Assembly: GCA_945957225.1 (NCBI GenBank)
Contig: CAMFKK010000182.1
Span: 1 to 5,727 of the forward strand
Reading direction: 5' to 3'
DNA length: 5,727 nucleotides
Source of the DNA: an uncultured Sphingobacteriia bacterium
GTDB taxonomy: Bacteria > Bacteroidota > Bacteroidia > Chitinophagales > Chitinophagaceae
Below the pieces are notes generated by a model. The model saw only the letters and a list, made by a program, of their open reading frames with translations. It made no database searches and was not told the origin of the DNA. Within the stretch, counting starts at the first letter, position 1; every line of letters begins with the position of its first letter. Shown here in pieces: positions 1-5,390 of the stretch. A program made the translations under genes and the position numbers.

Positions 1-162
1 CAAGATGACCGTCTTAGATTATATCTGCCAGGGAATGGCGGTTTATTAACAGCCATTGCCATCATGTGTGCAGGTTATGATGGCAATACAATCAAGAACC
101 CAGGTTTTCCAAAAGATGGGAACTGGGATGTACGTTGGGAAGGATTAGTACCCTTCTTTTAA
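1..162 (+). CDS. C-terminal end of a probable glycoside hydrolase (5' end outside window)
   Basis: An open frame runs from the first base to TAA at 160-162 and gives the last 53 residues of a protein whose start lies outside the window. The fragment contains NGGLLTAIAIMCAGYDG and ends PKDGNWDVRWEGLVPFF. From memory, this pattern (NGGLL..A..MCAGYDG, then PGFP.DG.W.VRWEGL near the C-terminus) resembles the tails of Bacteroidota six-hairpin glycosidase-like proteins. No catalytic residue can be assigned from so short a piece. The next gene encodes a GH105-type enzyme, which fits a carbohydrate-degradation locus. A terminator begins 14 bases after the stop, so this is probably the end of its transcription unit. 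That it is a real coding end is fairly sure; the family is tentative. Confidence 0.6.
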   Translation, partial: QDDRLRLYLPGNGGLLTAIAIMCAGYDGNTIKNPGFPKDGNWDVRWEGLVPFF

Positions 163-175
163 TTTTCAGGATGCT

Positions 176-199
176 ACAGGATAAGTCTTCCTGTTTTTT
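176..199 (+). terminator. intrinsic (Rho-independent) terminator
   Basis: ACAGGA at 176-181 pairs perfectly with TCCTGT at 189-194 around a 7-base loop, and a run of six T (194-199) follows at once. It lies 14 bases after the stop of the upstream gene and just before the GH105 gene. The stem is short (6 bp, three of them GC), so termination may be partial and some read-through into the next gene is possible. Confidence 0.6.
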
Positions 200-231
200 G
201 GTGTAACATGCAAATTCAAATGCTGTCATAT

Positions 232-1365
232 ATGAATGCAAGAACTTTTATTTTGCCTATCGCCCTTGCGGCCTCCTTGGTTTCAATGAATCTTTCGGCC
301 CAAAAAATACCGGCTAAAAAACAAGTCCTGGCTTCTATGCAGTTGGCCAACCAATATTTTATGGACAAGTGGCCCGATGTGAGCAAACCCATTGTCACCA
401 ATAGGGAAAGACCTAGTAATATTTGGACCAGGGCCGTGTACTATGAAGGTTTAATGGCTATGTATGCGGTAAATCCACAACCTGCCTATTTGGATTATGC
501 CATTCGTTGGGGGCAGGCACATAAATGGGGATTGCGCAATGGCATTAAAACCCGCAACGGGGATGACCAAGCCTGCGGTCAAACCTATATTGATTTGTAT
601 TTGATAGACAAACAACCTGAACGGATTCAGCAAATCAAAGCCAGCATTGATTCCATGAAGCAGTCCGCTAAAATTGATGATTGGACCTGGATAGACGCTA
701 TTCAAATGGCCATGCCAGTGTTTGCAAGATTGGGTGTCATCTATTCTGATACCAGTTATTTTCATCGCATGTACCAAATGTATGCCCATACCAAGTACAA
801 GCAGGGTGGAGGATTGTATGACGCTGCTGCTGGATTGTGGTTTAGGGACAAGGACTTTGTCCCGCCTTATAAAGAACCCAATGGGGGCAATTGTTATTGG
901 AGCAGGGGTAATGGTTGGGTAGTGGCTGCCTTGGTTAGAGTGTTGTCCATACTACCCAAAACAGATCCGCATTATCAAGAATATCTAAGCGATTACAAAT
1001 CCATGATGCAAGCTTTAATTCCCTTGCAAAGAACAGATGGGTTTTGGAATGTGAGTTTAAAGGATCCCAGCAATTTTGGAGGCAAGGAATTAACGGGCTC
1101 GGCCTTATTTGTATATGGTATGGCCTGGGGCATTAACCAAGGTATTTTGAATAAAAAGCAATACTTGCCCATTGTCATTAAAACCTGGACTGCTTTTGAA
1201 CAGGATTGTCTGCATCCCAATGGCTTTTTAGGATGGGTACAGGGTACGGGTAAAGAACCCAAAGAAGCCCAGCCCCTTAGCTATACCAAAGTGCCAGATT
1301 TTGAAGACTTTGGCCTAGGATGCTATCTACTAGCGGGTTCAGAAATAACCAAACTAAAAAAATAA
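232..1365 (+). CDS. secreted GH105/GH88-type unsaturated rhamnogalacturonyl (uronyl) hydrolase
   Basis: This is a predicted (alpha/alpha)6-barrel glycosidase of the Glyco_hydro_88 / GH105 family. The family removes the 4,5-unsaturated uronic acid left by polysaccharide lyases at the non-reducing end of pectin-type oligosaccharides; the exact substrate is not readable here. From the ATG at 232 (377 aa), the N-terminus is a clear signal peptide: Arg at position 4, a hydrophobic stretch, and a likely cleavage after LSA before QK, so the mature enzyme should be periplasmic. Motifs, numbered from this start: WTWIDAIQMAMP around 151-162, where Asp155 matches the family's catalytic Asp position; WSRGNGW at 223-229; LTGSALFVYG near 287-296; and a C-terminal FGLGCYLLAGSE. 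In-frame ATGs at 208 and 220 would add eight or four residues; 232 gives the most usual signal-peptide shape. No clear promoter was found upstream, so it may depend on read-through of the terminator at 176-199. Confidence 0.85.
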   Translation: MNARTFILPIALAASLVSMNLSAQKIPAKKQVLASMQLANQYFMDKWPDVSKPIVTNRERPSNIWTRAVYYEGLMAMYAVNPQPAYLDYAIRWGQAHKWGLRNGIKTRNGDDQACGQTYIDLYLIDKQPERIQQIKASIDSMKQSAKIDDWTWIDAIQMAMPVFARLGVIYSDTSYFHRMYQMYAHTKYKQGGGLYDAAAGLWFRDKDFVPPYKEPNGGNCYWSRGNGWVVAALVRVLSILPKTDPHYQEYLSDYKSMMQALIPLQRTDGFWNVSLKDPSNFGGKELTGSALFVYGMAWGINQGILNKKQYLPIVIKTWTAFEQDCLHPNGFLGWVQGTGKEPKEAQPLSYTKVPDFEDFGLGCYLLAGSEITKLKK

Positions 1366-1411
1366 TAACGGTTGTTAGCGCCTCTAGACTGTCAGAAAAA
1401 AGTCATTTTTA

Positions 1412-1424
1412 ATTAGTCTACTAA
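1412..1424. promoter_or_regulatory. upstream operator-like palindrome (site 1)
   Basis: TTAGT-CT-ACTAA at 1413-1424 is a perfect palindrome with 5-bp arms and a 2-bp centre. Its 11 bases ATTAGTCTACT (1412-1422) recur exactly, in reverse complement, at 1483-1493. It lies about 20 bp upstream of the -33 element of the cys-operon promoter. Symmetry and placement suggest a site for a dimeric transcription factor, as an activator site or the far half of a looped repressor pair. The regulator is not in the window and is unidentified. Confidence 0.5.
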
Positions 1425-1441
1425 CTAAATAGGAATATTTT

Positions 1442-1471
1442 TTTGACAAAAGCCCTGATGTTGTATATTTG
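1442..1471 (+). promoter_or_regulatory. Bacteroidota-type promoter of the cys operon
   Basis: TTTG at 1442-1445 and TATATTTG at 1464-1471 match the known Bacteroidota consensus TTTG...TAnnTTTG, with an exact -7 element and an 18-bp spacer, near the short end of the usual range. This would start transcription at about 1476-1480, giving a leader of only some 20-24 bases before the small Cys-rich ORF at 1500. It is the only good match in the gap between the GH105 gene and cysH, and it is flanked by the two operator-like sites. Confidence 0.75.
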
Positions 1472-1480
1472 TGCACTGTT

Positions 1481-1493
1481 TAAGTAGACTAAT
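1481..1493. promoter_or_regulatory. downstream operator-like site (site 2)
   Basis: TAAGT-AG-ACTAA at 1481-1492 is palindromic apart from one position and matches site 1 at 9 of 12 positions in direct alignment. AGTAGACTAAT (1483-1493) is the exact reverse complement of 1412-1422. It falls just after the predicted transcription start and ends six bases before the leader ORF, a position where a bound protein would normally block transcription. The site centres are about 71 bp apart, close to seven helical turns, so one protein could contact both on the same face. The function is inferred from symmetry and position only. Confidence 0.5.
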
Positions 1494-1499
1494 ACAAGT

Positions 1500-1562
1500 A
1501 TGAAACGGATATTCACCTATATAACTTTGCCTTTCTGTTGCACTTGCAGCTGTTGTAGCTGA
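1500..1562 (+). CDS. cysteine-rich leader peptide (20 codons) upstream of the cys operon
   Basis: This short ORF runs from ATG at 1500-1502 to TGA at 1560-1562 and encodes 20 residues. The first part (MKRIFTYITLPF) is unremarkable; the last eight are CCTCSCCS, so five of the last eight codons are Cys (residues 13, 14, 16, 18, 19). It begins about 20 bases after the predicted transcription start and ends 36 bases before cysH. Cys is among the rarest residues, so this density directly before a cysteine-biosynthesis operon points to a regulatory leader whose translation reports Cys-tRNA supply, as in amino-acid operon attenuation; polycysteine leaders are known in mycobacteria. The Cys codons form one arm of the RNA stem annotated at 1533-1594. 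A less likely alternative is a small metal-binding peptide. Translation itself is not proven. Confidence 0.75.
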   Translation: MKRIFTYITLPFCCTCSCCS

Positions 1563-1594
1563 CCTGCTTAAACCCGTTTACCAAGTCAACAGAA
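1533..1594 (+). promoter_or_regulatory. RNA attenuator stem linking the leader Cys codons to the cysH start region
   Basis: TTCTGTTG (1533-1540) pairs with CAACAGAA (1587-1594), and ACTTG (1542-1546) pairs with CAAGT (1582-1586). Together they make a 13-bp stem with a single bulged C at 1541. Directly inside it, CAGCT (1547-1551) pairs with AGCTG (1557-1561) around a 5-base loop. The 5' arm covers leader codons Phe12 to Cys16; the 3' arm ends four bases before the cysH ATG at 1599. No T-run follows, so this is not an intrinsic terminator. The likely role is hiding the cysH translation start, possibly with Rho-dependent polarity. A ribosome stalled on the Cys codons would keep the 5' arm occupied and leave the start site open. 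The pairing is seen by eye; folding energy was not computed. Confidence 0.6.
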
Positions 1595-1598
1595 TACC

Positions 1599-2315
1599 AT
1601 GAATACCCATATAGAACAACATATTTCAAGTCTGATTACCAGGTCCAAAGAATTGGAACCAGCCCCGTTTTTAAAATCAATATCCAATGAATTTCCCAAC
1701 GCGGTGGTCTTTTCCTCTAGTTTCAGTTTTGAAGACCAGGTAATCACGCACTTGATAGCTTCTCAGCAATTACCCATTCAAATCTTTACCTTAGATACGG
1801 GTAGGCTATTTGCAGAAACTTATAGCGTTTGGAATAGCACGCTAGAGCGATATCAGATACCCATCAAAGCTTATTATCCCAATCAGGATGCGTTGGCTTC
1901 ATTTGTTGAAAGCAATGGTCCCAATGCATTTTATGAATCGGTTGATTTGCGCCAGTCTTGTTGTCAGATTAGAAAAGTGGAGCCTTTGAAAAGGGCTTTG
2001 GCCGGAAACCAGATTTGGGTTACCGGCTTGCGGTCTGCACATTCTGCCGCAAGACAGGGTCTGGATAAAATTGAATGGGATCAAACCAATCAGCTGATTA
2101 AATACCATCCCATTTTAGACTGGACCAATGAACAGGTCATGGAATATATTAACGCAAATAATATTCCTTACAATCCCTTACACGATAGGGGTTTTGTAAG
2201 TATTGGTTGTGCGCCTTGTACCAGGGCCATTCAGCCCGGTGAAGATTTTAGGGCTGGAAGATGGTGGTGGGAAGACGCCAATAAGAAAGAATGCGGTTTA
2301 CACGAACACAAATAA
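1599..2315 (+). CDS. cysH: adenylyl-sulfate (APS) reductase, Fe-S type, thioredoxin-dependent
   Basis: CysH reduces activated sulfate to sulfite in the cytoplasm, using thioredoxin. The 238 aa fit the family (about 235-245). Visible motifs are the nucleotide-binding SSSFSFEDQ near 39-47, DTGR at 66-69, CCQIRKVEPL from Cys121-Cys122, TGLRSAHSAAR at 142-152, GCAPCT with Cys204 and Cys207, and the C-terminal ECGLH with catalytic Cys232. The CC...CxxC set is the known mark of enzymes with a [4Fe-4S] cluster, which act mainly on APS, whereas PAPS-specific CysH such as that of E. coli lacks these four Cys. Absence of an APS kinase domain on CysN fits this. It is the first structural gene of the operon, 36 bases after the leader stop, with its start region paired in the predicted stem. 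A secondary name in use is aprA-like/cysH; EC 1.8.4.10 is the expected activity. Confidence 0.93.
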   Translation: MNTHIEQHISSLITRSKELEPAPFLKSISNEFPNAVVFSSSFSFEDQVITHLIASQQLPIQIFTLDTGRLFAETYSVWNSTLERYQIPIKAYYPNQDALASFVESNGPNAFYESVDLRQSCCQIRKVEPLKRALAGNQIWVTGLRSAHSAARQGLDKIEWDQTNQLIKYHPILDWTNEQVMEYINANNIPYNPLHDRGFVSIGCAPCTRAIQPGEDFRAGRWWWEDANKKECGLHEHK

Positions 2316-2339
2316 AGGGCATGTCCCATAAAAATAGTT

Positions 2340-3248
2340 ATGAGCAATTATAGATTGAATTATTTGGATCAGTTGGAGTCAGAGTCTATTCATATACTCA
2401 GAGAAGTGGCTGGGCAATTTGAAAGACCTGCGCTCTTATTCAGTGGTGGAAAGGATTCTATTACATTGGTGCATTTAGCTTTGAAAGCTTTTAGGCCCGG
2501 AAAATTTCCTTTTCCCCTGGTACATATTGATACCGGTCACAATTTTCAAGAAGCATTGGACTATAGGGATGCTTTGGCTGAATCTATTGGTGAAAAACTA
2601 ATTGTACGTCATGTTGCAGACACCATACAAGCAAAAAAATTAACCGAGCCAAAAGGAAAGTTTGCCAGTAGAAATGCGCTGCAAACCTATACCCTGTTAG
2701 ATACCATTGAAGAATTTCAGTTTGACGCTTGTATTGGTGGGGCCAGAAGGGATGAGGAAAAGGCAAGGGCCAAGGAAAGAATCTTTTCAGTGAGAGACGA
2801 ATTTGGACAATGGAATCCCAAATTGCAAAGACCCGAATTATGGAATATCTATAATGGTAGTATTGATAAGGGAGAAAATGTACGTGCTTTTCCAATCAGC
2901 AACTGGACCGAATTGGATATTTGGAACTATATCAGAAGAGAAAAAATTGCATTGCCCTCTATCTATTTTGCACATGAAAGAGAGGTCTTGGAATATGAAG
3001 GCCAATTGGTGGCAGTATCTGAATTTGTTGACTTGGAATCCACCGATGTAGTAAGTAGGAAGAAAGTGCGCTATAGAACTGTTGGAGACATGACCTGTAC
3101 TGCAGCTGTAGAATCAACGGCTTCCAATATTGACGATATTATTGCTGAAATCATTGCTACCAAGACTAGTGAAAGGGGTGAAACCAGAATTGACGATAAG
3201 GTAAGTGAAGCAGCAATGGAAGACCGTAAAAAGAACGGATATTTTTAA
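2340..3248 (+). CDS. cysD: sulfate adenylyltransferase subunit 2 (ATP sulfurylase small subunit)
   Basis: CysD is the catalytic subunit of ATP sulfurylase and forms APS and pyrophosphate from ATP and sulfate, driven by GTP hydrolysis in CysN. The 302 aa equal the usual length. It shows the PP-loop ATP-pyrophosphatase motif SGGKDS at 35-40, HIDTGHNF at 62-69, GGARRDEEKARAKER at 133-147, RYRTVGDMTCTAAVES at 244-259, and the conserved tail ERGETRIDDK...DRKKNGYF to the end. It starts 24 bases after cysH, and cysN begins 28 bases after its stop, so the three genes are almost certainly co-transcribed. No Shine-Dalgarno sequence is present; the short upstream stretch is A-rich, as is usual in Bacteroidota. 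All key motifs are intact. Confidence 0.96.
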   Translation: MSNYRLNYLDQLESESIHILREVAGQFERPALLFSGGKDSITLVHLALKAFRPGKFPFPLVHIDTGHNFQEALDYRDALAESIGEKLIVRHVADTIQAKKLTEPKGKFASRNALQTYTLLDTIEEFQFDACIGGARRDEEKARAKERIFSVRDEFGQWNPKLQRPELWNIYNGSIDKGENVRAFPISNWTELDIWNYIRREKIALPSIYFAHEREVLEYEGQLVAVSEFVDLESTDVVSRKKVRYRTVGDMTCTAAVESTASNIDDIIAEIIATKTSERGETRIDDKVSEAAMEDRKKNGYF

Positions 3249-3276
3249 TGAATGCCCTTGGGCTAAAAATAATGAC

Positions 3277-4518
3277 ATGGATATTTTAAGATTTATCACA
3301 GCGGGTAGTGTGGACGATGGCAAGAGCACCTTGATTGGGAGGTTGCTTTATGATAGTAAGTCAATCATGATAGACCAATTGGAAGCCATTGAAAAACAAA
3401 CCAAGAACCGAGAAGAGGGTGAGATAGACCTGGCTTTGTTAACAGATGGACTCAGGGCTGAAAGAGAGCAGGGGATTACCATTGATGTGGCCTATAAGTA
3501 TTTTTCTACCCCCAAGCGCAAGTTTATCATTGCTGATGCACCAGGGCATATTCAATATACCCGTAACATGGTAACAGGTGCTTCCAACTCAGACCTGGCT
3601 ATTATATTAATTGATGCAAGGCATGGTGTAGTTGAACAAACCAGAAGACATAGCATTATTGCTTCCTTGTTGAATATCCCTCGTGTTATTGTTGCCGTGA
3701 ACAAAATGGATCTGGTTGATTATTCTCAGGATGTATATAACAATATCCTTATTGACTATGCTGCGGTTGCTCAAACCTTGGCATTAAAAAATGTGACCTA
3801 TATTCCTATCAGTGCCTTGAATGGAGACAATATTGTAGAACCCTCTAGCCAATTCAGTTGGTACGATGGTAAACCATTGTTGCAAATTTTGGAAGAAGTG
3901 CCTATCCACAATGACATTAACCTTACTGATGCAAGGTTTCCGGTTCAATATGTGATTAGGCCTCAAACAGAAGCATTGCATGACTATAGGGGTTATGCGG
4001 GTAAAATTGTCAGTGGTATTTATCGCAAGGGCGATGCGGTAACCATTCAACCTTCTGGAATTAGTTCAACCATTGCTGCAATAGAAGTTGGTGGACAAGA
4101 AGTTGCTGAAGCATTTGCCCCTCAAAGCGCCGTCCTGCATTTAACAGATGATGTGGATATCAGCAGGGGAGACCTGATTACGCTTAGTGATAATAGTCCA
4201 CAAGTGACTAATGAATTGGAAGTGCTATTGTGTTGGATGGATTCCAAACCATTGCAAGTGGGAAGCAAGTACCAATTGCAGATCAATAGCAGATTGGTTA
4301 GGGCTGTGGTAAAGGAAGTGCAATACAAAGTGAATGTAAATTCCCTTTTGCAAGAAGCAGCGCCTGAAAAAGTGCAGTTGAATGATATTATCAAGGCAAC
4401 CATTAAAACAGCAGCTCCTATTCCATATGATCCTTATCAAAAACTAAGGGTTAATGGGGGTGCCATATTAATTGATGAAACCAGTCATGTTACCGTTGGG
4501 GCATGCATGATCCAATAA
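3277..4518 (+). CDS. cysN: sulfate adenylyltransferase subunit 1 (GTPase subunit of ATP sulfurylase)
   Basis: CysN is an elongation-factor-like GTPase that partners CysD and couples GTP hydrolysis to APS synthesis. From ATG 3277 the protein has 413 aa and begins MDILRFITAGSVDDGKST, placing the P-loop (GSVDDGKST) at 10-18, the usual distance for the family. Other GTPase motifs are EREQGITID at about 62-70, DAPGH at 87-91 and NKMD at 142-145; beta-barrel domains follow from about residue 220. DAPGH in place of the DTPGH seen in many homologues is normal for CysN in several phyla. The frame is open back to an ATG at 3205, but that start would overlap cysD by 44 bases and add 24 residues with no family counterpart. 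The protein ends after the barrel domains with no C-terminal APS kinase (CysC), unlike the CysNC fusions of some bacteria. Confidence 0.94.
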   Translation: MDILRFITAGSVDDGKSTLIGRLLYDSKSIMIDQLEAIEKQTKNREEGEIDLALLTDGLRAEREQGITIDVAYKYFSTPKRKFIIADAPGHIQYTRNMVTGASNSDLAIILIDARHGVVEQTRRHSIIASLLNIPRVIVAVNKMDLVDYSQDVYNNILIDYAAVAQTLALKNVTYIPISALNGDNIVEPSSQFSWYDGKPLLQILEEVPIHNDINLTDARFPVQYVIRPQTEALHDYRGYAGKIVSGIYRKGDAVTIQPSGISSTIAAIEVGGQEVAEAFAPQSAVLHLTDDVDISRGDLITLSDNSPQVTNELEVLLCWMDSKPLQVGSKYQLQINSRLVRAVVKEVQYKVNVNSLLQEAAPEKVQLNDIIKATIKTAAPIPYDPYQKLRVNGGAILIDETSHVTVGACMIQ

Positions 4519-4523
4519 AAGCC

Positions 4524-5357
4524 ATGTCACAAGAAGCATTCATATCAAAATTATTCCTTCAGAATAGCAAGCAGTTTTCCTTTTTTCCGGATAAGGAATC
4601 TGCAGAGGATTTTATTGACAAATTGTTTGAGTTTCTATTCCTTCCAAAAACGGTGAAACACAAAAGGGCTGCTGATTTGGAGCGGGAGTTTGAACAGTTG
4701 AAAGATCATTTTAGTGCCTTGGTCTATGATGTATTGCCAGAGTCAGCAAAGGTTGAACAGGTAACTGCCACTTTTTTTGACGCTATTCCAGATTTGCATG
4801 AACTATTGATTAAAGATGCCAATACCATTTTGCAATTTGATCCAGCTGCTGTTTCCGTAGAGGAAGTATTGGTAGCTTATCCCGGATTCTATGCAACAGC
4901 CATTTATAGAATCTCCAATTTATTATGGAAGCTTGGCGTGAAAATTTTGCCTAGAATCTTTACTGAATATGCCCATGGAAAAACAGGTATTGATATTCAT
5001 CCAGGGGCAACTATTGGCAATGCCTTTTTCATTGACCATGGAACGGGCATTGTGATTGGCGAGACAACCCTCATTGGTAATAATGTAAAGATTTATCAGG
5101 GTGTAACCCTTGGTGCTTTGAATGTGAGCAAGGACAAAGCCAGTACCAAGCGGCATCCTACCATTGAAGACAATGTGATCATCTATTCGGGTGCCACCAT
5201 TTTAGGGGGTGATACCGTTATTGGTCATGATTCAGTAATAGGGGGTAATGTTTGGTTGACCTATAGTGTGGCCCCTCAGTCTATTGTTTACCATAAAAGT
5301 GAAGTGGCTGTTAAGGACAAACAACCAGTAATGGAAGCATTAAATTTTGTCATATAA
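4524..5357 (+). CDS. cysE: serine O-acetyltransferase
   Basis: CysE makes O-acetylserine from serine and acetyl-CoA, the carbon acceptor for cysteine synthesis. The N-terminal part (to about residue 145) is the helical SATase domain; the rest is a left-handed beta-helix of hexapeptide repeats. Numbered from ATG 4524 (277 aa), Asp157 in GIDIHPGA and His172 in IDHGTGIVIGET are 15 apart, the same spacing as the catalytic Asp143/His158 pair of E. coli CysE. Further motifs are VTLGAL and KRHPTIED. The C-terminus ends in Ile (ALNFVI), matching the known rule that a terminal Ile of CysE inserts into the CysK active site to form the cysteine synthase complex. ATG 4503 is an alternative start, overlapping cysN by 16 bases and adding seven residues; 4524 leaves five bases after the cysN stop. 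Feedback inhibition by cysteine is expected for the family but not shown here. Confidence 0.92.
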   Translation: MSQEAFISKLFLQNSKQFSFFPDKESAEDFIDKLFEFLFLPKTVKHKRAADLEREFEQLKDHFSALVYDVLPESAKVEQVTATFFDAIPDLHELLIKDANTILQFDPAAVSVEEVLVAYPGFYATAIYRISNLLWKLGVKILPRIFTEYAHGKTGIDIHPGATIGNAFFIDHGTGIVIGETTLIGNNVKIYQGVTLGALNVSKDKASTKRHPTIEDNVIIYSGATILGGDTVIGHDSVIGGNVWLTYSVAPQSIVYHKSEVAVKDKQPVMEALNFVI

Positions 5358-5390
5358 TTTTTATAAAAAGCTGTAATCAGCAACAATCCC

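Noticed and set aside
135..167. Possible promoter for the GH105 gene: TTG at 135-137 and TAATTTTC at 160-167
   Set aside because: The -7 element lacks the final G, the spacer is long (22 bp), and transcription would run into the terminator at 176-199.
451..789. Minus-strand and out-of-frame open stretches, such as this 112-codon frame opposite the GH105 gene and similar ones opposite the cys genes
   Set aside because: They lie wholly within well-supported genes on the other strand or frame, show no recognisable motif and have no promoter.
1366..1410. Possible terminator after the GH105 gene (GACT at 1387-1390 with AGTC at 1401-1404, then T1406-1410; also a TAAC/GTTA hairpin at 1366-1377)
   Set aside because: Stems are only four base pairs, with a large loop or no T-run at the right place. 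Too weak to annotate.
1366..1598. A metabolite riboswitch (for example SAM type) or CRISPR/mobile element in the intergenic region
   Set aside because: The predicted transcribed leader before cysH is about 120 bases and is taken up by the Cys-rich ORF and its stem. No SAM-type core, direct repeats with spacers, or insertion-sequence ends were seen.
2316..2339. GGG-CATGT-CCC between cysH and cysD and a tiny ORF from ATG 2321
   Set aside because: The stem is only three base pairs. The ORF is about ten codons, in a different frame, and runs into cysD with no sign of function.
3205..3276. Longer cysN start at ATG 3205, overlapping the end of cysD by 44 bases
   Set aside because: The 24 extra residues are read from the conserved cysD tail and the spacer and match no CysN family feature. 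ATG 3277 puts the P-loop at the usual distance from the N-terminus.
5358..5390. AT-rich palindrome TTTTTATAAAAA (5358-5369) and a GCTG/CAGC mini-hairpin (5370-5381) between cysE and cysK
   Set aside because: A 12-bp A/T-only palindrome is common by chance, and a 4-bp hairpin without a T-run is not a terminator. No operator or promoter pattern supports a function.
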